Of a stretch of DNA of 64,000 nt, positions 42,203 to 57,200 are shown piece after piece. Position numbers and translations under genes: made by a program. Under the pieces are notes generated by a model, which saw nothing but the letters and a program-made list of their open reading frames with translations, was not told the origin of the DNA and did not search any database. Numbering within the stretch: the first letter of the stretch is position 1; every line of letters starts with the position of its first letter. The DNA comes from Limnoperna fortunei (Eukaryota; Mollusca; Bivalvia; Mytilida; Modiolidae). Location of the stretch: positions 23,027,714 through 23,091,713 of the forward strand of contig OX104122.1 in assembly GCA_944474755.1 (NCBI GenBank), in the 5' to 3' direction.

Positions 42203-45200
42203 GTCAGTCCGTTTTTATTATCACTTTTATTTGATTTTTTATGTTGGAGAATATTCTAAGGCTTCAGAAAATTTGATATTTTTATAGTTCCAAATCAAGT
42301 TTTTTTTTAACTTCTTTACTGATTTGCTGGCAAGAAATTTTATACCCTTGCTCCCTAAAGGGGATAGGGCTATACTGTTTCAATTTCAGTCTGTGTGTGT
42401 TTCAGTCAGTGTGTAGGATTTTCCATCTGTCAACATTTTCCATCACATTTTTCTGAACAGGGATAAATGATACAATGCTGAGATTTTGTCTGTAATTGTA
42501 TTTAAGCATGCCATATTGTGGAATTTATTTTCATACCTCTCTGAGTTATATCATTAAGGAGCACTAGATCACATTAATACTTCTTAATACAAATAATATA
42601 CAAACAATATTTAAGATATACATAATATTTATTAATGATTTTTTCAATACTTTTGTAGCTTCGATTCCCACCAAGACATGAAGAATTGGAATGAAGATGA
42701 TTTAAGTTCTATGGGTAAAATTTCAGAATATTGATAGCATTAATTTTGCAAATTATTTTGAAATAATTTTTTGAATCTTGTGTGTTTGTTGTTCAATACA
42801 TTTTTTAAGAATTGTCCAAATACTGACATTTACACATTCCTGCCATTACTATGTCAACCTCTTCAAAAATGAAGGTAACTTTTTGCCACATACATTAAAG
42901 GGTACAGCCATCAGATTATGCCTTCTTATACATGTATGTTGAAATACATTGCTGTTTAATGAGTGTCCACTTTGTATGTTTCCCACATGTTGAAGATGGA
43001 AGTAGTGCTAATGCAGCATATCCTAGTTTGCATGTCCTGAATATAGCTGAAATATTGCATGCTGGATGTTAAACATCCATCAGTGAACCATAACTTAGTT
43101 TGTCAAACAAAAAACCTTTGCCCTTTTGTACATTTAGGAAAATTTCAAGTTTATGTTTTGGAAACTTTTTTTCTTGGCATGCAACAAATAAATTTTTTTC
43201 TTTTGACTATGAATGAATATTGCTTTTGTCTTGAAATAATGAAATACTTTTATGCCAAAATGTAGAATGTTGTTTTAGCATTGATTCAGTTTCATATAAT
43301 ACATCAATGCATATTATACACTGGCAATTAATTGTGGATATACTAGATTGATAGAGTTAAAGCCTAGTCATTAATAGATCCTTGTATTTATATGCTGATA
43401 GTCTATGCCTATGTGTTTATTGCTATGTATATATTTACAGTGTTCCCAGAAATAACGGCTAAAAGTAAAGGAAAACTACTGTATGTGTCTCACAAGATGG
43501 CTGACAATGTACTAAGTAAAAACTCACTTGATCTTGTGACCAGCAGTATCCATGTTCAAAAGGTATGTTTATGATATATAGTGAAAACATTCATGTTTGC
43601 TATCATATAAAAAATAGGCATTTATTTGTGTCATTCATTCCTCAAAAACTGTATAAAGTTATAAAGATTTGGGTTTTAGCATGCTGTTGATGATTTGTTA
43701 TTTTCATTTATTCACACCATTACCATGATTGTTGTTATTATTTATAAGTGCTATGCTTTGCATTAAAACATGTCCAGAGTTTTGATATTTCTATGCCCCC
43801 GGGACGACAGGTCGGGGGGGGGGGGGGGGGCATTAAGTTTACTCATGTCCTTTCATCTGTCTGTCTGTCTGTCTGTACATCCGTACATACGAATTTCCGT
43901 CAAACCTTTCTCAGAAACCGTACATGAAAACAATTTGAAAGTTGGCAGGGTGGTTCAGTATCCCAAGTTGTACGTCCTAAGCGACTTTCAGACCTGTCGG
44001 ACAACAACTTCCTGTTTGCGACTGGGCCGATATAAAAATGTGTTAACACAAGTATGAAAATTTCCGTCAAGGGAAAGTGTTTGGGACTTCATTTAGCGGG
44101 GGCATCCGTGTCCCATGGACACATTCTTCAATTTTTTACATTGTTTTTTTGTTTTTTTTAAAGGATGTTTGACATGGCAAATTTTCAGCTATACCATGGT
44201 GTCCAGTTTTTTATTTGTGGAGTAGTAACCGGAGAAAACCCCCAACATTTCGTAGGAAAACTGGCAATCTTTGTCAACTATGATTGGAGTCCAGTAAACC
44301 CTGCCTGTAGTGAGACTCCAACCAGCAAACTCAGTTTTGACAGACCATGTGATATAGTAGACAAACTACCTTAACCACTAAGCCACAGAGGCCCCTTTTT
44401 ACATTGATAAAGAATACTCCTATTCCATTAATATTTAAAATGATGGGGTATTTGGCCAAAATGAGTATGTGTACTGAATCTAAAAGAGGGTTGCTACTTC
44501 AATTATTACAGTAAATTTCTTTTCTCTGTGCCTAAATATGTGTATATTTATATCATGTACCTAAACTTTTGTTTTCAACCACATTATTCATCATAAACTG
44601 ACATTTGAACAAAAAGGACTTTCCAGCATGTTTTGTTTTCTTATTCATTTCAGATAAAGAGATCAGTTCAGAGGATAAATTTGAAGGAGGCTTGGCAATA
44701 TATCAAAGGGAATGCCACCTGTGTTAAAACAATGGAAAGAACAGGTAATGTAGATTTTACAGGTGTGAACACTATATCAATAAATAAATGATGATGTTAG
44801 CTGAAAAAATGCTTTCATTACTTAAAAAAAAAGTTTGTAATCCAAGGTAACATGAGCTATTTTGTGTCCATAATCCTTTGGAATTAGGTAATTGTTAATC
44901 CTTATTTAAGACAGGTTTAATTTAACTCTCCAGCACAGAGAACATAACTGGTTCCGAGATATAACCTCTGCCACCTGTCATTCCCCATTTACTGCAGGAC
45001 AACATTTGTCGTCTGCTTTTAACATTTGTAAACAAATAATGATGTTTGTAAAATAATAAACGAGATCTTTTTTTTTCACATATACTCTATTACATGTGAT
45101 ACACTTTTGATACAGTTTTACATTGCAATTACTGCATTTGTACGCAAAGCGTATCCACCATGAGAGATCTCTCACAATGTCAACCAATGGTATGACAGAG

Positions 45201-48200
45201 GTGATTGTGGTTGCTGTAGGATACCCAGAATCCTTTGCATGGAGATTGGTTTAATTTTCCCTAATTCACATAAGGTATAAACATGCTAAGATAAGTCACA
45301 GTGAACTATTCTTGAATTTTCTATGTTTAATAATAACAGTGAATAATGATGACAGTAATTCTGTAATTGGTAAGGTACTACAAAATTGGCAATGCATCAG
45401 ATAAACAAAAATAAGTAGTAACAAAGTTGGTATTTCTTCTTTAATTCAATTAATATATCTTACATATGTGCAGTTTATGTTGTTTAGGCATAAATTTCAC
45501 CTTTTAGGTATCCAACCCTTAATTGAAGTCACCGTTTAATTTTTAGTTTTGACCCAGAAATACAGCTTTATTACATCAAAGTATTGCTAATTAATGATAC
45601 AAATTATGTATATTGTTTTACTTTGAGTCAATTTTAACAGGTTTGAGCAAAAAAAGTTAGTACCTCAAATAGTATTTCCGATGTTTACCGAACATTACCG
45701 AGTTCATTAAAAAACAATGCACATGCAGGACACTAAATATGATCACGTGGTCAATTGTGGTGTGCATACCTGAAGACTTACAAAAAAAAAGTCTCATTGT
45801 AGAATTTATCTTTGGCTTAGGCCACTGAACTGTATAATTTTAACTTTTTTAGGTGAAAAGATAAAAGCAGCTTACTGTTTTTACAAGATAGTACAAATTC
45901 TACGATGCCTATCATCAGAAGATTTAAACAAAATAGCAGATTATGTTTTTATAGATTCAAAATTACGGTATGAGAGTTTCAAAACAAACTACATTTAACA
46001 TTGCAAACTTTAAATGATGTTATTATATTTAAGTTCTAAGTTCTAAACTATGTTATGCTTTGGGCGACATTGGAACATTGTTCTTGTATTATGGTTACAT
46101 GTTTAGGGTCTGTTATTCCACTTGTTTTATTTCCGGTGTCAATTAAAATGATTCCAGCAATATATTGGCTGAAATTGACATTTGATGCCAATCAATATAT
46201 ATATATGTTGGTTGAATAATGGAAATAGGTTTATGCCTCCACAATGGGAGTGGGGGTGGGAAGGGTTTGTCAATTTACTCTTATCTGTGGGTATCTGTTG
46301 GCTTGTCCACCTCACTTTTTCTACAGTTTTATATTTGGAAGAATGTTTGTATACATAATGAAGGTGTGCAGGGCCAAAAGATTTGCATTTTAATTAAATT
46401 TTCATAACATTTGAGAACCTTGGACTTTGTAGGTTGCATGCCATATGCATGTTTTGTCTGGCTATCTTCTCTTACAGCTTTGAAGTTATAGGGTTTATAC
46501 TTAGTAGGATATTGAACACAAAATGGAGGTTTGCAGGGCCAAAGGATTTTTGATTTTTGTGAAATATTCTTAAAACTACAGATAGTTAAAATAAGGGTAC
46601 ATGTTGTGTCTGGCTTAATCTTCTTATTCATTTTTAGACTAAGTCATTTATATTTAGTAGGACTGAAGGATTTTGATTTTCATTCAAATTTTGTAAAATT
46701 TCTGCCTGTTGCAACACACCCATCAAGAAGCTGGTCAGGCAGGGACATTATTTATCACATAGACACACTTTAGTTTCTGAAAAATAATTGGCCTTTAATT
46801 ACAGGTTGATGACTGCAGTGGACCCTGTAATTGTTCTAGATGCCTTTGGTGCTTTAAACACTAAGACTGCACAGGACATACTGGCTGATAAAATCTTGAT
46901 GGTTTCCAAACCAGATCCTAACCTCATTGGTCGTCTGCTGACACACATAGTAGGAAACAAAGAACCTCCAAGTGAGGTATGTAGTAGAGAGATTCTATTG
47001 CAGCAATCTACTCTTTTTAGTGTCACCTGCGTTTCAGAGACCGAAAAGTACACAATCTGGTCACCTGGCTGTGTTTTGTGTGTGGTATTAACTTGTTAAC
47101 CTCAAAATCCTTCTAAACTGTTAAATGGAATTATGCCCAGGGTAAACATCTTCTAAATGAAAGACGTAATTTTCACCAGCTGTTATCTTTTGTTCTAGAA
47201 ATTTTTTTATTATAATCAAAATACAATGACCTGTCAGGTATTTTCTACCTATTGGTCAACCAATTCTTAAAACAGATAACAGCTGTTTAGAAAACTGCTT
47301 TATTCTGTTTCTTTAAAGCTCTTCATCAGTGATAGCTTGGACATTTAAATTGCAGCTACTCATGCATGACTCAGGTAACTTTAAACTTCTAACTTGTTCC
47401 ATCTACATTGTACTCTATGACATCTTCCAGATTAGAAGTTTGAAGTTACCTGAGTCATGCATGAATAGCTGCAATTTAAATGTCCAGCTCTTTCTTATTA
47501 AAAGAGCTTTAAAGAGAACAGATTGAAGCAGTTTTCAGCTGTTATCTATTTTTGGAATTGATTGAGCAATAGGTAGAAAGTATCTGACAGGTCATTGTAT
47601 TTTGACTTTAAAACTACCAGTAGTACATTTTTACCTTAAAGTAGGAAGAGTGTCTTCTCTTATCTGCAACTGCTGTTTCAAGGAATAAATTTCCACTAGC
47701 AATTTTTTTCATTTTTTGCTATATGGATATTATTGTGAGCTACAATATCTAGAAAGAAACTGAAAATACACAAGTTGTTAACAAGGCAAAATTTGCAAAT
47801 AATTCAACATTGCAAAAATTGTAAATTTTCGTGGGCCTCATATAATAGACTTCATGCCCTCAGATCTAGTTTTTGATAGACACTTACTTATTTTGTACAT
47901 ACTCATTATTTTTATGAAATCGAAAAATAGTTGTATTTAAAAAAACCACTATGTCAATTTACAGTATGGGTTTACTTACAAATGAAAAGAAGACATTTTG
48001 CGGATTGTGCATTGTTTTCCTCGCTGGTAATTTAGTAAGCTTCTGTTAGGTTTTGATGAATACTTTGCCTGTCATTGCAGAAAATTGTAAAAACACTAGA
48101 AGAGATAGTATTCACTAAGGATTCACTTCCAGTGGTCTTTCGGAGCAATGATTTATACAACAGAATTGTATTAGCCTTGGGAACTATACTGAGCCAGTTG

Positions 48201-51200
48201 TCTCGTTCAGAGCAGTATGAAGAGAGTTTACATATTGTAGCCAAGCTGCACGATTTACTTGGACAGCATGGTAAAATAATATTACTTGTATAATTATATA
48301 GTAGTAAATTAATTTGCTTTGTAAGCTGAAATCTCATTGGCTAATTCAAATAGAGCAACCCAATTATATGATATTTAACTTGCATTTGTCACATGACCTG
48401 GCAGTTAAAATTTAAATTGTCCCATAATCTCATTGATGTTTTTACCATTAAAATTTTCAACATTTATAGCTAAAATTAAATTATAATGAATATTTCTGAA
48501 TATTGTTTGAAGCTTGTGAGTGTAATTGAATATTCTGCAAACAGTGTTTAACCATATTTGTGCACATACACTTTTGTTGTGTAGTAGAACTTTATCAGAA
48601 CACCATTCTGACATATCAATGACATCATGATAAGGAAGTGCTGGGTATTTTGAAATTTGGGCTGGGTAATGCTATAGGTTCCTAGGGCTTTAACGACGGA
48701 GCTGTTCAGCATGTCCCCAGCTGGCGGATATGGATACCCTCATGTTTGGGGGTTGTCCTGTTATACTATGGAAAGCATGACCACTGACCATAGTGGGTAA
48801 CATGTTAAGAAAGTTTCACGCTGAGTTTAGTTTAGTATTAGTTTTTTTAAATAGAATATGAAAAATGCATAATTTTCTATCCTTAACCCTATACTCATCA
48901 TACTTTTTCAGCTCTATACTTGTCATATATAGCTATCATATTGCTAACTGGACCTTAAGCAACTATTCAATCTGTACTAGTGAATTCTCCACACTTAGTT
49001 TGGTGTACAAGAGTTATTCTCATATTCCTATATGCATGACCTTTGACACCATTTAACCTTAAGCAACTATTCAATCTGTACTAACGAATTCTCCACACTT
49101 AGTTTTGGTGTACAAGAGTTATTCTCATATTCCTATATGCATGACCTTTGACACCATTTAACCTTAAGCAACTATTCAATCTGTACTAGTGAATTCTCCA
49201 CACTTAGTTTGGTGTACAAGAGTTATTCTCATATTCCTATATGCATGACCTTTGACACCATTTAACCTTAAGCAACTATTCAATCTGTACTAGTGAATTC
49301 TCCACACTTAGTTTGGTGTACAAGAGTTATTCTCATATTCCTATATGCATGACCTTTGACACCATTTAACCTTAAGCAACTATTCAATCTGTACTAACGA
49401 ATTCTCCACACTTAGTTTTGGTGTACAAGAGTTATTCTCATATTCCTATATGCATGACCTTTGACACCATTTAACCTTAAGCAACTATTCAATCTGTACT
49501 AGTGAATTCTCCACACTTAGTTTTGGTGTACAAGAGTTATTCTCATATTCCTATATGCATGACCTTTGACACCATTTAACCTTAAGCAACTATTCAATCT
49601 GTACTAGTGAATTCTCCACACTTAGTTTTGGTGTACAAGAGTTATTCTAATATTCCTATATGCATGACCTTTGACACCATTTAACCTTAAGCAACTATTC
49701 AATCTGTACTAATGAATTCTCCACACTTAGTTTTGGTGTACAAGAGTTATTCTCATATTCCTATATGCATGACCTTTGACACCATTTAACCTTAAGCAAC
49801 TATTCAATCTGTACTAGTGAATTCTCCACACTTAGTTTTGGTGTACAAGAGTTATTCTCATATTCCTATATGCATGACCTTTGACACCATTTAACCTTAA
49901 GCAACTTTTCAATCTGTACTAGTGAATTCTCCACACTTAGTTTTGGTGTACAAGAGTTATTCTCATATTCCTATATGCATGACCTTTGACACCATTTAAC
50001 CTTAAGCAACTATTCAATCTGTACTAGTGAATTCTCCACACTTAGTTTTGGTGTACAAGAGTTATTCTCATATTCCTATATGCATGACCTTTGACACCAT
50101 TTAACCTTAAGCAACTATTCAATCTGTACTAGTGAATTCTCCACACTTAGTTTGGTGTACAAGAGTTATTCTCATATTCCTATATGCATGACCTTTGACA
50201 CCATTTAACCTTAAGCAACTATTCAATCTGTACTAGTGAATTCTCCACACTTAGTTTTGGTGTACAAGAGTTATTCTCATATTCCTATATGCATGACCTT
50301 TGACACCATTTAACCTTAAGCAACTATTCAATCTGTACTAGTGAATTCTCCACACTTAGTTTTGGTGTACAAGAGTTATTCTCATATTCCTATATGCATG
50401 ACCTTTGACACCATTTAACCTTAAGCAACTTTTCAATCTGTACTAGTGAATTCTCCACACTTAGTTTTGGTGTACAAGAGTTATTCTCATATTCCTATAT
50501 GCATGACCTTTGACACCATTTAACCTTAAGCAACTATTCAATCTGTACTAGTGAATTCTCCACACTTAGTTTTGGTGTACAAGAGTTATTCTCATATTCC
50601 TATATGCATGACCTTTGACACCATTTAACCTTAAGCAACTATTCAATCTGTACTAGTGAATTCTCCACACTTAGTTTTGGTGTACAAGAGTTATTCTCAT
50701 ATTCCTATATGCATGACCTTTGACACCATTTAACCTTAAGCAACTATTCAATCTGTACTAGTGAATTCTCCACACTTAGTTTTGGTGTACAAGAGTTATT
50801 CTCATATTCCTATATGCATGACCTTTGACACCATTTAACCTTAAGCAACTATTCAATCTGTACTAGTGAATTCTCCACACTTAGTTTTGGTGTACAAGAG
50901 TTATTCTCATATTCCTATATGCATGACCTTTGACACCATTTAACCTTAAGCAACTATTCAATCTGTACTAGTGAATTCTCCACACTTAGTTTTGGTGTAC
51001 AAGAGTTATTCTAATATTCCTATATGCATGACCTTTGACACCATTTAACCTTAAGCAACTATTCAATCTGTACTAATGAATTCTCCACACTTAGTTTTGG
51101 TGTACAAGAGTTATTCTCATATTCCTATATGCATGACCTTTGACACCATTTAACCTTAAGCAACTATTCAATCTGTACTAGTGAATTCTCCACACTTAGT

Positions 51201-54200
51201 TTTGGTGTACAAGAGTTATTCTCATATTCCTATATGCATGACCTTTGACACCATTTAACCTTAAGCAACTTTTCAATCTGTACTAGTGAATTCTCCACAC
51301 TTAGTTTTGGTGTACAAGAGTTATTCTCATATTCCTATATGCATGACCTTTGACACCATTTAACCTTAAGCAACTATTCAATCTGTACTAGTGAATTCTC
51401 CACACTTAGTTTTGGTGTACAAGAGTTATTCTCATATTCCTATATGCATGACCTTTGACACCATTTAACCTTAAGCAACTATTCAATCTGTACTAGTGAA
51501 TTCTCCACACTTAGTTTGGTGTACAAGAGTTATTCTCATATTCCTATATGCATGACCTTTGACACCATTTAACCTTAAGCAACTATTCAATCTGTACTAG
51601 TGAATTCTCCACACTTAGTTTTGGTGTACAAGAGTTATTCTCATATTCCTATATGCATGACCTTTGACACCATTTAACCTTAAGCAACTATTCAATCTGT
51701 ACTAGTGAATTCTCCACACTTAGTTTTGGTGTACAAGAGTTATTCTCATATTCCTATATGCATGACCTTTGACACCATTTAACCTTAAGCAACTTTTCAA
51801 TCTGTACTAGTGAATTCTCCACACTTAGTTTTGGTGTACAAGAGTTATTCTCATATTCCTATATGCATGACCTTTGACACCATTTAACCTTAAGCAACTA
51901 TTCAATCTGTACTAGTGAATTCTCCACACTTAGTTTTGGTGTACAAGAGTTATTCTCATATTCCTATATGCATGACCTTTGACACCATTTAACCTTAAGC
52001 AACTATTCAATCTGTACTAGTGAATTCTCCACACTTAGTTTTGGTGTACAAGAGTTATTCTCATATTCCTATATGCATGACCTTTGACACCATTTAACCT
52101 TAAGCAACTATTCAATCTGTACTAGTGAATTCTCCACACTTAGTTTTGGTGTACAAGAGTTATTCTCATATTCCTATATGCATGACCTTTGACACCATTT
52201 AACCTTAAGCAACTATTCAATCTGTACTAGTGAATTCTCCACACTTAGTTTTGGTGTACAAGAGTTATTCTCATATTCCTATATGCATGACCTTTGACAC
52301 CATTTAACCTTAAGCAACTATTCAATCTGTACTAGTGAATTCTCCACACTTAGTTTGGTGTACAAGAGTTATTCTCATATTCCTATATGCATGACCTTTG
52401 ACACCATTTAACCTAAAGCAACTATTCAATCTGTACTAGTGAATTCTCCACACTTAGTTTGGTGTACAAGAGTTATTCTCATATTCCTATATGCATGACC
52501 TTTGACACCATTTAACCTTAAGCAACTATTCAATCTGTACTAACGAATTCTCCACACTTAGTTTTGGTGTACAAGAGTTATTCTCATATTCCTATATGCA
52601 TGACCTTTGACACCATTTAACCTTAAGCAACTATTCAATCTGTACTAGTGAATTCTCCACACTTAGTTTTGGTGTACAAGAGTTATTCTCATATTCCTAT
52701 ATGCATGACCTTTGACACCATTTAACCTAAAGCAACTATTCAATCTGTACTAGTGTATTCTCCACACTTAGTTTGGTGTACAAGAGTTATTCTCATATTC
52801 CTATATGCATGACCTTTGACACCATTTAACCTTAAGCAACTTTTCAATCTGTACTAGTGAATTCTCCACACTTAGTTTTGGTGTACAAGAGTTATTCTCA
52901 TATTCCTATATGCATGACCTTTGACACCATTTAACCTTAAGCAACTATTCAATCTGTACTAGTGAATTCTCCACACTTAGTTTTGGTGTACAAGAGTTAT
53001 TCTCATATTCCTATATGCATGACCTTTGACACCATTTAACCTTAAGCAACTTTTCAATCTGTACTAGTGAATTCTCCACACTTAGTTTTGGTGTACAAGA
53101 GTTATTCTCATATTCCTATATGCATGACCTTTGACACCATTTAACCTTAAGCAACTATTCAATCTGTACTAACGAATTCTCCACACTTAGTTTTGGTGTA
53201 CAAGAGTTATTCTCATATTCCTATATGCATGACCTTTGACACCATTTAACCTTAAGCAACTATTCAATCTGTACTAGTGAATTCTCCACACTTAGTTTTG
53301 GTGTACAAGAGTTATTCTCATATTCCTATATGCATGACCTTTGACACCATTTAACCTTAAGCAACTTTTCAATCTGTACTAGTGAATTCTCCACACTTAG
53401 TTTTGGTGTACAAGAGTTATTCTCATCTATATGCATGACCTTTGACACCATTTAACCTTAAGCAACTATTCAATCTGTACTAGTGAATTCTCCACACTTA
53501 GTTTTGTGTACAAGAGTTATTCTCATATTCCTATATGCATGACCTTTGACACCATTTAACCTTAAGCAACTATTCAATCTGTACTAGTGAATTCTCCACA
53601 CTTAGTTTGGTGTACAAGAGTTATTCTCATATTCCTATATGCATGACCTTTGACACCATTTAACCTTAAGCAACTATTCAATCTGTACTAACGAATTCTC
53701 CACACTTAGTTTTGGTGTACAAGAGTTATTCTCATATTCCTATATGCATGACCTTTGACACCATTTAACCTTAAGCAACTATTCAATCTGTACTAGTGAA
53801 TTCTCCACACTTAGTTTTGGTGTACAAGAGTTATTCTCATATTCCTATATGCATGACCTTTGACACCATTTAAATTAATATAGTTATCATGTGCCTTCCT
53901 AAAATTCTTCTGTATTATAAATAAACGTTTGACACTTCTGATTCTTTTATGAATGTTAGTTTTAAAAAAGCAAGTCTATTACTAATATTCTAAAATTTCA
54001 CAGTGTCATTTGGTGAAGGCAGTTACTCACTGGCATGTCAACACAGATGTTGTTAATTCAAGCCTTACTACTGTCAGGGTTTGGTCGACTCCTACCTTTA
54101 TTGACAAAGATTGCTAGTTTTCCCTTTCAAAGGTGGGAGTTTTTCACTTCCACTGCCTCCCCCAAGAAAAACTAGACACTATGATATAGCTGAAAAATTG

Positions 54201-57200
54201 CTGAAAGTTACATAAATCCAGCTAAAAAACATATATATTCAACTTGGCTTTTTACAGATCCATGGACATACAGACAGAAAAGATCCTTACAGACAGAATC
54301 AGAACAGATTGAATCTGACCAATGGAAAGTTGTGTTACTGGAGACATTAGGCAATGCCAGGATGGATGTATCATATGATTATATTGTTTCTCATATAAAC
54401 TGTACTAACTCACCATGGATCAAACGAGCTGGACTTCACGCACTAAGAAAATACCACCATGAAAAGGTTGATTTTAGTAATAAATGTCTGTGATGTTATT
54501 TAAAGTCACAGTACATCATGTCTGTGATGTTATTTAAAATCATATTGTTCTGTCGTGTATTGATGTGGTGTTTAGCACCACCTTAAACATTAAATTTGTT
54601 GTCAAGTTTTTGTAAGAAAATCTGGGTTATAGTATGGTGAATGTTGTGCGGTTGGGGTGAGAAAAATTGTTGTAACAGTTTTCTCAGCAACTACTAATCA
54701 CATTCTTTTGAAATTTGGTATGCATTATCAGCATGGCCTCCCATAACGTGGGATTCGATTTCAGGTCTGTTGTTCCTGTTAACCGACAATTTCTGTCTTT
54801 TTTATATTTTTTATTTCAGGCAGTTAATGTTATGTGGAATGTGGCCATGTCTGATGAAGATGACAGTGTCAGATACGAGGCTTTGTTACAGTACAGATCA
54901 CATCCTAAAGCTAGGGCAGTGTTTCCTGTTAACAGGTAACTAAAGCTAGGGCAGTGTTTCCTGTTAACAGGTAGCCATTGATATTAATGGCGCCATTCAT
55001 AACTGTAGACATTTAAGTAATTGGACTGGGGATGGTAAAATTATGCACTGTTGTTTGTATCCTGTCCTTTACATAGATAAGCAAAGACTCCTGTAAAAAA
55101 ATATGAATAACTTTTTTTATCTTTGAGCTGTTCCAAAAAAGGGACTTTTTCTTAATCCCCACCACCTCCATACTTCATATAACATATGTAACACATAATT
55201 TTACCCTAGCACCCAAAAGTTACTTTCATGAGGAGGTGGAGGTGGTGGTCATAGTATTTTTTTTTAGAACAGCCGAAACCTGTGTCATTTCTTTATACTG
55301 GCTTTTCTTTTGATAGACTTTTTCTTACAGTAATCAATCGTTCCATTGGTTTTGTTTGTATTAGTGTGATATACATGTTGAGCTTTTTTTTACACTCTAT
55401 TGTGAAATTCAAGTGCTGATATGAATAAAGTCGCAGCCTAAATGCGAGCATTGCACATTTTTTTGTTATGATGTTACTTCAGAGCACCTTAACAGTACAT
55501 TCCATTGGTGACGTGATATCTTTCTCTGGTGTGTTGGTAACGTCAAAAAAATGTCAATTCAAAAATACAGCGTTTCATAGATTACAAAAAATTTGTCTGA
55601 CATTTTTGTCATTATTTAAAAAATAAACAGGCTAATGTTATCCATGTCAAAATAATTTTTGACTACTTTTAAATTAAATGTAGTTCAATATCCAATAATT
55701 TCTACTGATCACTCAGAAGCCATCTTAAATGGGTTTGTTCGTATGGATCACATGACTTTTTTACACAAATGGATGTAACCATATAGCTCGATATTTGGCA
55801 ATCCTTGTCTAATAAGTTTGGAGTTGAGCATACATTGCCCAAAGCCAACATAGAACTAACTACCTAGAACTCGCAGCAAATGAGGTCCCAATTATTATTA
55901 CTCTAATAATCTTTATATTTAGTAATGAAGCTTCAGCCCTCACAAAAGCCATAGAGTCTGGTATAGATGAACTATCAACACATCACCGTTCTAAAAGGGA
56001 ATTTTCCCCAGACACGTTACAGTTCCGAATGAGAACACCCATGGTTAACTGGAGGAAGTTGGTAGGATCCACATCAGTTGGAGCATCATTCGGAGTTACT
56101 ATGGCCAATCTGATGGACTTGAAAATAGGTGTGTAACATGTTTGTTTAATACTACTCTCAGGACTAATAAGGTGTGTATTTTATAATTACAGTAAAGAAA
56201 GGTATTCTGTCATCATTTAATAAAGACAATGAAAATCATAATTTCATGTTAATTAATCTTTTAGTAATTGTTTAAAAGTCAGCAGTCATGAATTTTGGCT
56301 GGATTTCACAGAGTCGAAATCCAGGTTATAATATGGTGAATGTATGTCGAGCGGGCGGACGGGGAAAAAATTTTCATAACAGTTTCCTCAGCAACTTCTA
56401 ATCAAATTCTCTTGAAATTTGGTATTCAGCATCAGCATGGCCTCCCATAATGTGGGATTTGATTTCAGGTCTGTTGCTCACCTACTTCCTGTTTAATGAA
56501 ATCTGGCCATTTCTGTCTTTGAAGGATTTTTTTTTTAATTTACAATGTTCTTTTATAGCTCCATTAAGTAGTGATATCAGTATTGACATTCAGGAAGAAG
56601 TTTACACACGTCTACATCTGGGTGTTGTCAACAAAAACATTGATTTCTTCTCTGGTCGAATCTGTTTCAAGGGCAGCTCACATTACAATGTAAACATACT
56701 ACAGGAGAATGAAATGAAAAACATTGCAGCCATGGCAAAGGAATTCGACAAAAATATCCAAGGAATTGTCAGTGGACTGGTTACTGGTGTTGAACTGGTA
56801 CGAGAGGTGATTGTTGGTCCACCACCAATGAGAAATGTTGTTACAGACTTGTCTATGGCGTTAGAAGGGTTACCTGATAAAGTGAGTAATTATAGTCAAA
56901 ATACAATGACCTGTCAGGTATTTTCTACCTATTGGTCAACCAGTTCTTAATACAGATAACAGCTGTTTAGAAAACTGCTTCAATCTGTTTTCTTTAAAGC
57001 ACTTCATCAGTGATAGCTTGGACATTTAAATTGAAGCTACTCATGTGTGACTCAGGTAACTTAAAATTCTACCTTTCATTATACAGTATGGCAATCTCTC
57101 CAGTAAAGTTACTTGAGTCATGCATGAATAGCTGCAATTTAAATGTCCAGCTCTTTCTGATCAAGAGCTTTAAAGAAAACAGGTTGAAGCAGTTTTCTAA

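Noticed and set aside
48952..53873. CRISPR-like array
   Set aside because: The units are contiguous 105-bp repeats with no unique spacers, and the context is a eukaryotic intron.
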